Origin: Ruegeria conchae
Lineage (GTDB): Bacteria; Pseudomonadota; Alphaproteobacteria; Rhodobacterales; Rhodobacteraceae
NCBI RefSeq assembly: GCF_000192475.1
Contig: NZ_AEYW01000006.1
Coordinates: 186,001 to 250,000, forward strand
Reading direction: 5' to 3'
Length of the DNA stretch: 64,000 bases
Under the pieces are notes generated by a model. That model was not told the DNA's origin, made no database searches, and saw nothing but the letters and a program-made list of their open reading frames with translations. Made by a program: the position numbers and the translations under genes. Of this stretch, positions 44,067 to 52,717 are shown one piece after another (within the stretch, counting starts at the first letter, position 1; the number at the start of each line of letters is the position of its first letter).

Positions 44067-46061
44067 ATGACCCAGAAGCGAGGCGTTTTCATTGGGCAGC
44101 GCAAGGATCGTATGGGCGCGCGCCTGTTAATGATCCTGACCTGTATTCGTCTGGCTGAAGATTTTGAGACCGACTACCGCGTGAACTGGTTCCCACAGGG
44201 CGCGGACGCACCGGAACTGGATCAGCCCGAGGAGCTGTTCACTTCTGATTGGATGGATGCGCATTTTCTTAATCAGCCAGAGTTCGACGCACTGAATGAG
44301 ACCGCTCAGCCGATTTGGGCTTTCCAGAACGACCCATCGCCAGAGCGGTTGATGGACCATTTAGCCTCGGGCCGTTCGGTACTGGTCGAAGAAGGGTTTG
44401 AGGTGCTGGCGTTCCCTTGGGAGGATATCGAAGCCATCCGCCCCCGTTATCGCGATTTCATCCGCGGTGTTGGGTTCGTCGATAAGGTTCGTCAGATCAT
44501 GGATCGGGCGGATGAAAAACTTTCAGGGCAGGGGGTTTCTGCCTATCACATTCGTCGTGGCGATATCTTGAATGGATTGCCGTGGAAACACTCAACCTGG
44601 CCCGCCAAGATCGAGCCCGAAGAGTTTTATGAGGCCCATCTGGAAAAATCCAGGGGCCAGACGGCGATCATGTTCTCAGATCAGCCCGAGTTGATCGTAC
44701 GGTTTAAGCAGCGGTTTCCGCAGCTTATGCAAATGTCGGACATTGCTGATTTGTCGGGTCTGACACGAGCGCAACGAGACTTTCTGGAACTCTACGCAAT
44801 GTCGCGGGCGGATCAGGTGATTGCACCTTATATTTCGGCCTTTTCGATGGCAGCGGCGCGGATATCGGGGCAGCAGCGCAAGGTGTTTCGCGATGTATTG
44901 ACTGAGGAGGAATTGCAAGGGGCGAATGAGCGCGTCATCGAGCGGGTCGCGCAAGGACCGGCAGAGTTTCTGAACCCATCGGAGGCTGCGCATATCTATG
45001 CAAAAGCGGCGCAATATCTATCGGCTCAGGATCGCTGTGAAGAGGCGTATGAAAGTGCCAAACCCATCCTAGACACTGGGGCCGACAACGCCTTTATGCC
45101 GTTGCTGCAATCACTGAATTGTTTTTACCTGTCCAAGTGGCAGGAAAGCGAGACGCTTGCCCGTGAGGGGTTGGAGAATCCGCATCTCTGGCCCGAAGAT
45201 TATGCAGTTATGTGCGCTTTGCGTGGCGCCATTCTGGGTGTGCAGGGCAAACGCTGGGCGGCGACACGGCATTTCGCAAAAGCGTTCTGGGCCAAGCCAT
45301 TACGGCCGGATGTTGTAGTGCTGGGGTCCAGAATGTTGTACCGGTCACATCTGGCACATCGACTGCTGCCGCCGGTCGACTGGTCGTTGCAGCGCATGGT
45401 GCGTCAGCGCCGTTTTCCACCGTTCAACAATCTTTATCTTGTTCAGCACAAGGTGGTATCATGGCGGCCGTGCAACTTTGATTTCGTTCTGCTGGATTGG
45501 GCGGAACTGGCGCTGGATCAACGCGCAAGACGTCTGTTTGATCAGCGTAAGAGGCTGGAAGCATTGAGTTCAGCCTTGGACGATCTGCCTGACGTACCCG
45601 CAGACGACCCGCGATTGCAGAGCGCGCAGGTGGTACTGCAAAAGCATCTGGGCGAGGTCTCTGACGCGCAGGCCATCGACAGAACACGTCGGATAGTAGC
45701 CGAAGTGCCGGAAAATACACTGTATCAGAAACGACTGGCCGAGCTTTATGAAGCGGAGGGCGATGCCGACGCCGCCCAAAAAACAATGGCCGAGGCGCTG
45801 GCCTGCGACCCCGAAAGCCCATTTCTTCTGTACGCAATGGGCCGTTTGCTGGAGCGGACGGGCCAGATCGGGCAGGGCGAGAAGCTGATCTTGCAAGCCG
45901 CTGATCAGGATGAAGTCAGCGTCGCCATACAGGGTATGGCGGGTCAGATCCACATGCGACGTGGAAACAAGAAAAAGGCGCGGCCGTATCTAGAGAAAGC
46001 GCGCGATCTTTATCCGCCCTACAAGCGGTTTACCAATCAGTTGAACAGGATTTCGGGGTAG
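44067..46061 (+). CDS. HxRRGD-type glycosyltransferase (fucosyltransferase-like) with C-terminal TPRs
   Basis: A 664-residue protein. The N-terminal 290 residues resemble GT-B fucosyltransferases of the NodZ/POFUT group: GVFIGQRKDRMGARLLMILT at the start, and AYHIRRGDILNG (about residue 165) carrying the HxRRGD donor-binding motif, then a YAMSRADQVIAPYISAFSMAA segment. The second half is helical with TPR-like repeats (AAHIYAKAAQYLSAQDRCEEAYE, LYQKRLAELYEAEGDADAAQ, PFLLYAMGRLLERTGQIGQGE). It may decorate surface polysaccharide or protein; donor and acceptor are not determinable. No signal peptide and no membrane helices are seen. It ends eight bases from the convergent small membrane-protein gene. 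Confidence 0.75.
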   Translation: MTQKRGVFIGQRKDRMGARLLMILTCIRLAEDFETDYRVNWFPQGADAPELDQPEELFTSDWMDAHFLNQPEFDALNETAQPIWAFQNDPSPERLMDHLASGRSVLVEEGFEVLAFPWEDIEAIRPRYRDFIRGVGFVDKVRQIMDRADEKLSGQGVSAYHIRRGDILNGLPWKHSTWPAKIEPEEFYEAHLEKSRGQTAIMFSDQPELIVRFKQRFPQLMQMSDIADLSGLTRAQRDFLELYAMSRADQVIAPYISAFSMAAARISGQQRKVFRDVLTEEELQGANERVIERVAQGPAEFLNPSEAAHIYAKAAQYLSAQDRCEEAYESAKPILDTGADNAFMPLLQSLNCFYLSKWQESETLAREGLENPHLWPEDYAVMCALRGAILGVQGKRWAATRHFAKAFWAKPLRPDVVVLGSRMLYRSHLAHRLLPPVDWSLQRMVRQRRFPPFNNLYLVQHKVVSWRPCNFDFVLLDWAELALDQRARRLFDQRKRLEALSSALDDLPDVPADDPRLQSAQVVLQKHLGEVSDAQAIDRTRRIVAEVPENTLYQKRLAELYEAEGDADAAQKTMAEALACDPESPFLLYAMGRLLERTGQIGQGEKLILQAADQDEVSVAIQGMAGQIHMRRGNKKKARPYLEKARDLYPPYKRFTNQLNRISG

Positions 46062-46069
46062 ACGCGGCC

Positions 46070-46372
46070 CTAGTCCAGCGCAATCTCTTGCCGCAGTTTT
46101 CCGGTTGTCTTGTCAAAGATCATAATACGGTTGTCCTCGGTCACGACCGCATACCAGTTGTTGCCGATCGTCAATGCTTGGGCCTTTGCTCCGTCAGGTA
46201 ACTCGATCTGATCGGGTAGCTTCGGTGTGCGATCGGATAGGCGGATGACAATCAGGGCGAATGTCACTAGAACCCCGCCAATCATAACCGCGGTCAGCAG
46301 CATGACCATGCGCCGGAGCAGTCGAAGCTGCGGTGTTTCCTGCGGTTCCTGAGGTTCGGAAGGGACAGTCAT
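46070..46372 (-). CDS. Small single-pass membrane protein, uncharacterised
   Basis: About 100 residues. A short polar, proline-rich start is followed by one hydrophobic helix (MVMLLTAVMIGGVLVTFALIVI) and a soluble tail (WYAVVTEDNRIMIFDKTTGKLRQEI) that looks like one or two WD/PQQ-like strands. It resembles a conserved Rhodobacterales protein of unknown function beside rluD. ATG at 46372 is used here; a GTG two codons upstream is an alternative. The ATG shares its bases with the start codon of divergent rluD (CATG). Confidence 0.65.
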   Translation of the reverse strand: MTVPSEPQEPQETPQLRLLRRMVMLLTAVMIGGVLVTFALIVIRLSDRTPKLPDQIELPDGAKAQALTIGNNWYAVVTEDNRIMIFDKTTGKLRQEIALD

Positions 46373-47405
46373 GGGCACCCGCCTGATAGAGTTTCAAATC
46401 GCGGCCGCTCCGCCGCCCCGCCTTGATAAGGCGCTTGCGCGGGATGTGCCAGCGGAAGAGAACCTGTCGCGTACCCGACTGACACGATTGATCAGCGAGG
46501 GGGCAGTCACCGTCGATGGGGCGGTCATTAAAGACCCCAAGGCCAAAATTTCCGAAGATGCACAGATCGGGATTACAGTGGCTGAGGCCGAAGACAGCCA
46601 TATCGGCCCCGAGGATATCCCTCTGGAAGTTGTCTATGAGGATGACGATCTGATCGTGATCAACAAGCCTGCCGGGATGGTGGTGCATCCGGCTCCGGGC
46701 TCTCCGAACGGTACGCTCGTCAATGCGCTGCTTCATCATTGCGGCGAAGATCTATCAGGAGTCGGAGGTGTCAAGCGCCCGGGAATCGTACATCGGATCG
46801 ACAAGGAAACCAGTGGCCTGCTGGTCGTGGCCAAATCGGATGCAGCGCATCATGGGTTGGCGGCTCAGTTCGAGGCGCATAGCGTCGAGCGCTACTACCG
46901 CGCCATATGTTATGGTGTGCCCGATGCCAATGATCCCCGATTGCGCGGGATAAAGGGCGTTAGTTTTGAGCCCGGCAATATTATGCGTCTGACGACTCAG
47001 CTGGCGCGGCACAAAACGGATCGGCAAAAGCAGGCCGTGCTGTTTCACGGTGGTCGGCATGCGGTGACACGAGCGCGGATTGTCGAGGTGTTCGGATCGC
47101 CCGGTAGCCTATCGTTAGTCGAATGTTGGCTCGAGACGGGCCGGACACATCAAATCCGTGTCCACATGGCACACGCTGGCCATGGCCTTGTCGGTGACCC
47201 GGTTTATGGTGGCAAACGCAAGCTGGCAGCGCGCGCGTTCACACCTGAGGCGATTGAAGCTGTGCGTGCATTCCCACGCCAAGCATTGCACGCAGCGGTG
47301 CTTGGGTTCGAACATCCCGTTTCCGGCGAAATGCTGCGATTTGAGGCGCCGTTGCCGCAGGATATGTCAACGCTGTTGGAAAACCTGAGAAAGCCGCTGA
47401 AATAA
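46371..47405 (+). CDS. rluD: 23S rRNA pseudouridine synthase, RluD family
   Basis: A 344-residue pseudouridine synthase. N-terminal S4 domain (PRLDKALARDVPAEENLSRTRLTRLISEGAVTVDG), then the catalytic domain with the aspartate in GIVHRIDKETSGLLVVAK (about residue 144), VVHPAPGSPNGTLVNAL upstream and RTHQIRVHMAHAGHGLVGD near the end. Length and S4 domain fit RluD (helix 69 of 23S rRNA), though RluC is related. A GGAAGGGA box precedes the ATG. rpoH follows 147 bases downstream, a common alphaproteobacterial order. Confidence 0.92.
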   Translation: MGTRLIEFQIAAAPPPRLDKALARDVPAEENLSRTRLTRLISEGAVTVDGAVIKDPKAKISEDAQIGITVAEAEDSHIGPEDIPLEVVYEDDDLIVINKPAGMVVHPAPGSPNGTLVNALLHHCGEDLSGVGGVKRPGIVHRIDKETSGLLVVAKSDAAHHGLAAQFEAHSVERYYRAICYGVPDANDPRLRGIKGVSFEPGNIMRLTTQLARHKTDRQKQAVLFHGGRHAVTRARIVEVFGSPGSLSLVECWLETGRTHQIRVHMAHAGHGLVGDPVYGGKRKLAARAFTPEAIEAVRAFPRQALHAAVLGFEHPVSGEMLRFEAPLPQDMSTLLENLRKPLK

Positions 47406-47480
47406 TCTGCAAAGGCTTGTGAAAATCGCAATTTCAGCTTTCCTTTACATAGGGTTAATTCCAGACTTGTATTAGTTCCT

Positions 47481-47509
47481 CTTGAATGTACCGGGTCTGG
47501 TACCCATAT
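47481..47509 (+). promoter_or_regulatory. Candidate sigma-32 promoter for rpoH
   Basis: CTTG (47481-47484), 18 bp, then CCCATAT (47503-47509), six of seven matches to the alphaproteobacterial heat-shock -10 CYTATNT. It lies 44 bases before the rpoH start. It would let RpoH raise its own transcription after heat shock. Confidence 0.6.
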
Positions 47510-47552
47510 CCCATGTTAAGGGCTTAAACATTTGTCCAAGGGGCAGAAATAA

Positions 47553-48449
47553 ATGGCAAATTATTCAAATCTTCCAGCACCTACACCTGAAGGTGGACTG
47601 AACCGCTATATGCAGGAGATTCGTAAGTTTCCTCTGCTTGAGCCAGAGGAAGAGTACATGCTGGCCAAGCGCTGGGTCGAGGAGCAGGATACCGAGGCTG
47701 CACATAAGATGGTCACGTCACACCTGCGTTTGGCGGCCAAGATTGCTATGGGATATCGTGGCTACGGCCTTCCACAAGCCGAAGTGATTTCCGAGGCCAA
47801 CGTGGGCCTGATGCAGGCGGTCAAAAAGTTCGACCCCGAAAAGGGCTTTCGTCTGGCGACCTATGCCATGTGGTGGATCCGCGCTTCGATTCAGGAGTAT
47901 GTTCTGCGATCTTGGTCGATGGTGAAGCTGGGCACAACTTCGGCACAGAAGAAACTGTTCTTTAACCTGCGTAAGGCGAAGGCGCGTATTGGCGCGCTGG
48001 AAGAAGGCGATCTGCGTCCTGAAAACGTGGCCAAGATCGCGGAAGACCTCGGCGTAACTGAAGAAGAAGTCATCAGCATGAACCGCCGGATGTCCGGTGG
48101 TGATGCCTCGCTGAACGCGACTGTCGGGTCAGAAGGCGAAGGCACCATGCAATGGCAGGATTGGCTTGAGGATGAAGATGCTGATCAGGCTGGCGACTAC
48201 GAGGCGCGCGATGAACTGGAAGCCCGGCGCGAGCTGCTTGCCGCTGCGTTGGATGTCTTGAATGATCGTGAAAAAGATATTCTGACCCAGCGCCGTCTGA
48301 TGGATCAGGCCGTCACGCTCGAAGAATTGAGCACGCAGTACAATGTAAGCCGCGAACGGATTCGTCAGATTGAAGTGCGTGCATTTGAGAAGTTGCAGAA
48401 GAAGATGCGAGAGCTTGCGCGCGAGAAGGGCATGTTGAGTTCAAGTTGA
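47553..48449 (+). CDS. rpoH: RNA polymerase heat-shock sigma factor (sigma-32)
   Basis: A 298-residue sigma-70-family factor. Region 2 (HLRLAAKIAMGYRGYGLPQAEVISEANVGLMQAV, then FRLATYAMWWIRASIQEYVLRSW) includes the RpoH box KLGTTSAQKKLFFNLRKAKAR just after region 2.4, specific to heat-shock sigmas. Region 4.2 HTH is LEELSTQYNVSRERIRQIEVRAFEKLQ. Roseobacters often carry two rpoH genes; this one cannot be told apart without comparison. Its probable autoregulatory promoter lies upstream and a strong terminator follows. Confidence 0.96.
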   Translation: MANYSNLPAPTPEGGLNRYMQEIRKFPLLEPEEEYMLAKRWVEEQDTEAAHKMVTSHLRLAAKIAMGYRGYGLPQAEVISEANVGLMQAVKKFDPEKGFRLATYAMWWIRASIQEYVLRSWSMVKLGTTSAQKKLFFNLRKAKARIGALEEGDLRPENVAKIAEDLGVTEEEVISMNRRMSGGDASLNATVGSEGEGTMQWQDWLEDEDADQAGDYEARDELEARRELLAAALDVLNDREKDILTQRRLMDQAVTLEELSTQYNVSRERIRQIEVRAFEKLQKKMRELAREKGMLSSS

Positions 48450-48470
48450 GCCGCTCGCATTCGAAGCGCC

Positions 48471-48502
48471 AACCGGTCTGATCCACGTCAGGCCGGTTTT
48501 TT
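48471..48502 (+). terminator. Intrinsic terminator after rpoH
   Basis: Stem AACCGG-t-CTGA paired with TCAG-g-CCGGTT around a 6-nt loop, running into six Ts (48497-48502), 22 bases past the stop. Confidence 0.85.
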
Positions 48503-48579
48503 CTTGCCCAAGGGGTATGACAGTCCTGTCCTTCGCTGCTAATGATTGGTGGCGCTAACATCGCGAGGAGATGGTGATC

Positions 48580-49554
48580 ATGCAAAAGCCGGTTCAATGG
48601 GGCATATTAGGGGCTTCGAAATTTGCGCTTCAGCACATGGGGCCAGCTATCCACGCCGCTGATGGTGCTCGCCTTGCTGGGCTGGCCACGTCCGATCCGA
48701 CCAAAGCAGCGCCATTTCAACAGTTTTGCCCCGATATCAGCGTTTTCCATAGCTATGACGCGCTGTTGGCTGATCCGGGGATCGAAGCTGTCTACATCCC
48801 ATTACCTAATCATTTGCATGTCGAATGGAGCCTGAAGGCGCTGGATGCGGGCAAGCATGTTTTATGTGAAAAGCCGATGACCATGCGGGCTGATGAGTTT
48901 GAAACTCTGATTGCCAAGCGGGATCAGACCGGATTGCTGGCCGCCGAAGCTTACATGATCGTACATCATCCGCAGTGGCAATTGACCCGCAATATGATCG
49001 CCGACGGAGCAATCGGGAAGCTGGTCCATGTCAGCGGCGCGTTCAGCTATGACAACCGGGCGGATACTGCCAACATTCGCAACCGCGCAGAAACCGGCGG
49101 GGGTGGGCTGCGCGATATCGGGGTGTATGTGATCGGCGGCGCACGCTATGCGACGGGGCAAGAGCCGATCTCGGTCAGCGGTGCGATCAGATGGGAGAAT
49201 GACGTGGACGTCTTCACCGAAATTCGTGCGCAGTTTCCCGACTTTACCTACTCCGCCTACGTCTCGACCCGAATGCATCCGCATCAGGAGATGGTGTTTC
49301 ACGGCGAAGGTGGTTTGATCCGTCTGACCGCGCCTTTCAATGCGCGTGTATTTGGCGAAGCAAGGGTCGAGTTGCACCGCCCTGGGCTTGAGGTACAGGT
49401 GACGCGCTTTCCAGGGGACGATCACTATAAGCTGCAGGTCGAGGCATTCTGCCGCTCAGTCCGCGATCGGGCTGACTACCCCTGTCCGTTGGAATTCGTG
49501 CGGGGCACGCAAGAGGTTATCGATCAGGTCTTTGATACAGCTGTATCGCTCTAG
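48580..49554 (+). CDS. Gfo/Idh/MocA-family oxidoreductase
   Basis: A 324-residue NAD(P)-dependent dehydrogenase: Rossmann WGILGASKFALQHMGPAIH, then HVLCEKPMTMRADEF with the conserved EKP lysine, and the active-site region GGGLRDIGVYVIGGARYA. It fits the trans-1,2-dihydrobenzene-1,2-diol/glucose-fructose type. The second ATG (48580) is preferred: AGGAG abuts the first ATG but lies nine bases before the second. It stands alone, between rpoH and a small zinc-finger gene. The substrate is unknown. Confidence 0.87.
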   Translation: MQKPVQWGILGASKFALQHMGPAIHAADGARLAGLATSDPTKAAPFQQFCPDISVFHSYDALLADPGIEAVYIPLPNHLHVEWSLKALDAGKHVLCEKPMTMRADEFETLIAKRDQTGLLAAEAYMIVHHPQWQLTRNMIADGAIGKLVHVSGAFSYDNRADTANIRNRAETGGGGLRDIGVYVIGGARYATGQEPISVSGAIRWENDVDVFTEIRAQFPDFTYSAYVSTRMHPHQEMVFHGEGGLIRLTAPFNARVFGEARVELHRPGLEVQVTRFPGDDHYKLQVEAFCRSVRDRADYPCPLEFVRGTQEVIDQVFDTAVSL

Positions 49555-49610
49555 CTTGCCACGCCCTTGGTGTCTCGCGTATCCTGTCCCGACCGGATCA
49601 GGAGGGTCAA

Positions 49611-49880
49611 ATGGCGGGCGGTTGGGCGCGCGATGGCGCGGTGAGTGAACAGATCGAAGCGTCGATTTCGGATGAGCTGGCGCGGATGCAGGCGCAAAAG
49701 CGACCTGTGGGCGAAAGCCTGACCCATTGCGCCGAATGCGAGGAACCGATCCCTGAAAAACGCCGCCTTGCTTTGCCAGGCGTAAAGCTGTGCCTGGACT
49801 GCCAGCAAGAGCGTGACAGCAGCTTCAAGACCCGCGGCGGGATCAATCGGCGGGGTTCGAAAGACAGTCAGCTGAAGTAA
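49611..49880 (+). CDS. DksA/TraR-type C4 zinc-finger protein, short form
   Basis: An 89-residue protein with a C4 zinc finger, HCAECEEPIPEKRRLALPGVK then LCLDCQQE, the DksA/TraR C-terminal signature. The N-terminal coiled coil is very short (about 30 residues) compared with DksA (about 150), like the YbiI/TraR small group. It may bind the RNA polymerase secondary channel. AGGAGGG lies just upstream. It is followed 15 bases later by a transporter gene, probably in one operon. Confidence 0.85.
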   Translation: MAGGWARDGAVSEQIEASISDELARMQAQKRPVGESLTHCAECEEPIPEKRRLALPGVKLCLDCQQERDSSFKTRGGINRRGSKDSQLK

Positions 49881-49895
49881 CGCTAGGAGCGTCCT

Positions 49896-50789
49896 TTGAA
49901 GGATCAGCCGCAGAGATCATTACTGCAAAACGGGTTGGTTCTTGGGTTCCTCGCCGCGTTTCTATGGGGCACGCACAGCGTTATCGTGCGGTACCTGACC
50001 AGTGATCTCGGCGGGTTACAGATTGCCGTATCACGCCTGTTCATAGCCGCATTTGCGATCTACTGCATGTTGCGGGTGATGAGCGCGCGGGTCTCGGTCC
50101 AGTACAGGGATTGGAACTTCCGGCTGGCGGTGTTGTCGACGGTGGTGAACTACATTCTGTTCCACATAGGCTTGGAACATACAGGTGCTGCTAATGCGAT
50201 GGTGCTTGAGAATACAGCGCCGTTCTTCGTGTTGATTTTCCTGTATTTTTTCGCGGATACCGCCGTTGGCCGGACTGATGTATTGGCGACTCTGCTGGCG
50301 ATCCTCGGTGTGTTTCTGACCGTTTATCGGGATTTTCAAGGCGGGGGAGAGCCCCTGTTGGGCGATCTGATGGAAATCGGGGCGGGGCTCAGCTGGGCGG
50401 TGTTCCTGATTTCCAGCAGCCGCGCGATGCAGACCTCGGAAACTACCGCCGAAAGGTTGAACTTCCTGTTTGGCATCTTTTTGTGTTCGGGCGTCTTGTT
50501 GATGCCACTGGCGGCTTTCTCGTTCCAGATGCCAACCGCAAATGATGTGATCTTCTTGATCCTTCTGGGCGTTTTGCCCACCGCGCTTGCCTATTATCTT
50601 TGGTACGAAGCCGCCGCGCGCGTGTCGACATTGACGGCGACGCTGCTATTCGCCGCGTCGGTTGTGTTTACCTTTGTCAATTCGGCGCTGTTTCTGGGTG
50701 CAACGATCACACCGCTTGCGATTGTCGGCGCGGTTTTGATCGTGACGGCCATTTTCGTGACGACGATGAAATCAACCAAAGAGAAATGA
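49896..50789 (+). CDS. EamA/DMT-family transporter
   Basis: A 297-residue inner-membrane permease with about ten helices in two EamA repeats (LVLGFLAAFLWGTHSVIVRYL at the start; MEIGAGLSWAVFLISSSRAM opening the second; GVLPTALAYYLWYEAAARVS near the end). Translation likely starts at TTG, with TAGGAG six bases before. It resembles amino-acid or metabolite exporters; the substrate is unknown. A short hairpin separates it from convergent pepF. Confidence 0.85.
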   Translation: MKDQPQRSLLQNGLVLGFLAAFLWGTHSVIVRYLTSDLGGLQIAVSRLFIAAFAIYCMLRVMSARVSVQYRDWNFRLAVLSTVVNYILFHIGLEHTGAANAMVLENTAPFFVLIFLYFFADTAVGRTDVLATLLAILGVFLTVYRDFQGGGEPLLGDLMEIGAGLSWAVFLISSSRAMQTSETTAERLNFLFGIFLCSGVLLMPLAAFSFQMPTANDVIFLILLGVLPTALAYYLWYEAAARVSTLTATLLFAASVVFTFVNSALFLGATITPLAIVGAVLIVTAIFVTTMKSTKEK

Positions 50790-50809
50790 GGCAGCCCTTG
50801 CAGGCTGCC
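50790..50809. terminator. Hairpin between convergent DMT transporter and pepF
   Basis: GGCAGCC/GGCTGCC, 7-bp stem and 6-nt loop, starting at the base after the transporter stop codon. It can serve both strands; no long T-run is present. Confidence 0.5.
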
Positions 50810-50811
50810 CC

Positions 50812-52638
50812 TTAGATTTGGCGTTCCATCGCTTCCAGTTCGTCAATAAAGCTTGAGATCATCGACAGGCCTTTGTCCCAGAACTCGGGATCGCTGGCGT
50901 CCAGTCCGAACGGGGCAAGAAGCTCTTTATGGTGCTTCGAGCCACCGGCTCGTAGCATCTCGAAATATTTATCTTCGAACCCGTCCGCACCGCTTTCGTA
51001 GACCGAATAGAGCGCGTTCACGAGGCCGTCGCCGAAGGCGTAGGCGTAGACATAGAACGGAGAGTGGACAAAGTGCGGGATATAGGCCCAGAAGGTCTCG
51101 TACCCGTCCATGAATTCGAATGCGGGGCCAAGACTTTCGGCCTGAACGCTCATCCAAAGGGCGTTGATGTCGTCCGGGGTCAGTTCGCCCTCACGACGGG
51201 CGGCGTGCAGTTTGCATTCGAAGTCGTAGAACGCGATTTGGCGGACAACCGTGTTGATCATGTCCTCGACCTTGCCGGCCAGCAGCACCTTGCGCTGTTC
51301 CGGGGTTTCGGCCTGATCAAGCATTTTGCGGAAGGTGAGCATTTCGCCAAACACGCTGGCGGTTTCAGCCAAGGTCAACGGGGTCGATGACAGCATCTCG
51401 CCCTGATCGGCGGCCAATACCTGATGTACGCCGTGGCCCAATTCATGTGCCAGAGTCATTACATCGCGCGGTTTGCCCAGATAGTTGAGCATCACGTAGG
51501 GATGAACCTCGGTCACGGTGGGATGCGCAAAAGCGCCGGGCGCTTTGCCGGGCTTCACTGCCGCGTCGATCCAACCCTTCGAGAAGAAGGGGGCCGCGAT
51601 TTCGCCCATGCGGGGATCGAAGGCGTTATAGGCGTCCATCACGGTCGCCTCGGCCTCGGCCCAGTCAACAATCCGGGTGTCTTCCATCGGCAGCGGCGCG
51701 TTACGATCCCAGACTTGCATCACGTCCAGACCAAGCCATTTGCGTTTCAGTTCGTAGTAACGATGGCTCAGCTTGGGGTAGGCGGCCACAACGGCCTCGC
51801 GCAGGGCTTCGACCACTTCGGGTTCTACATCGTTCGACAGGTGACGACCGGTCTGGGCGGTTGGCATTTTGCGCCAGCGATCGACGATCTCTTTTTCCTT
51901 GGCCTGCGTGTTATGAACGCGCGCGAAGGTTTTAATGTTGCTTTGGAAAACGTTGGCGAGTTCGCGCGCTGCGGCTTCACGCTTGGCGCGATCCTGCTCG
52001 GTCAGCAGGTTCAGCGTACCTTCGATATTCAGCTCTTCACCATCGACGGTGAAGGTCAGGCCCGCGATTGTTTCGTCGAACAGGCGTTCCCACGCGTCAC
52101 CGACAACGCCGAGGTCGTGCAGAAATTTCTCAAGCTCGTCGGACAGCTGATACGGTTTCATCGCACGGATGCGACGGAACACAGGTTCGTATCGCGCCAG
52201 ATCAGAATTGGCGGCGAAATGCGCGGCCAGCACGTCATCGTCGATGCGGTTCAGTTCCAACGTGAAAAACACCAGCGGAGTGGTGAATACGGTGATCTTC
52301 TCCTGCATGTCCGAAAGGAACTTGGCGCGATCCGCGTCGGTGGTCAGTTGATAATAGCGCAGACCGGCAAAGGACATGATGCGCCCGGCGATGGCGTTGA
52401 TCTTTTCGTTGCGCAGCACGCAGGTCAGAAGGCCAGCGGCGTCCAGATCGGCCAGCTTGCCCTCATAATCTGCGGCAAAGGACGCACATTCGCCTTCCAG
52501 CCAGTCCAGATCGCGGGACAGTTCAGGTGCATCTTCCGAGGCGTAGAGGTCCGTCAGATCCCATTCCGGCAAATCGCCCAGATCATCGGCACCGCCGCCT
52601 GCATTTGCGTCACGGACGGGAAAGGGAAGGTCGCGCAT
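50812..52638 (-). CDS. pepF: Oligoendopeptidase F (M3B family)
   Basis: A 608-residue cytoplasmic zinc oligopeptidase. The active site LAHELGHGVHQVLA (HExxH, about residue 395) with the downstream glutamate in LAETASVFGEMLTF is intact. The helical N-terminal lid (residues 1-200) and PAPF-like C-terminal MDGYETFWAYIPHFVHSPFYVYAYAFG are typical. The ATG at 52638 has GAGGTG upstream. It degrades short peptides; the opposite-strand reading frames within it are shadows. Confidence 0.93.
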   Translation of the reverse strand: MRDLPFPVRDANAGGGADDLGDLPEWDLTDLYASEDAPELSRDLDWLEGECASFAADYEGKLADLDAAGLLTCVLRNEKINAIAGRIMSFAGLRYYQLTTDADRAKFLSDMQEKITVFTTPLVFFTLELNRIDDDVLAAHFAANSDLARYEPVFRRIRAMKPYQLSDELEKFLHDLGVVGDAWERLFDETIAGLTFTVDGEELNIEGTLNLLTEQDRAKREAAARELANVFQSNIKTFARVHNTQAKEKEIVDRWRKMPTAQTGRHLSNDVEPEVVEALREAVVAAYPKLSHRYYELKRKWLGLDVMQVWDRNAPLPMEDTRIVDWAEAEATVMDAYNAFDPRMGEIAAPFFSKGWIDAAVKPGKAPGAFAHPTVTEVHPYVMLNYLGKPRDVMTLAHELGHGVHQVLAADQGEMLSSTPLTLAETASVFGEMLTFRKMLDQAETPEQRKVLLAGKVEDMINTVVRQIAFYDFECKLHAARREGELTPDDINALWMSVQAESLGPAFEFMDGYETFWAYIPHFVHSPFYVYAYAFGDGLVNALYSVYESGADGFEDKYFEMLRAGGSKHHKELLAPFGLDASDPEFWDKGLSMISSFIDELEAMERQI

Positions 52639-52717
52639 GGAACACCTCGAATAAACTGCGTTGGCAAACATTTAGGCGCGGCACGTCCGGATCACAAGCA
52701 AGCTGTCGGCTTGGGCC

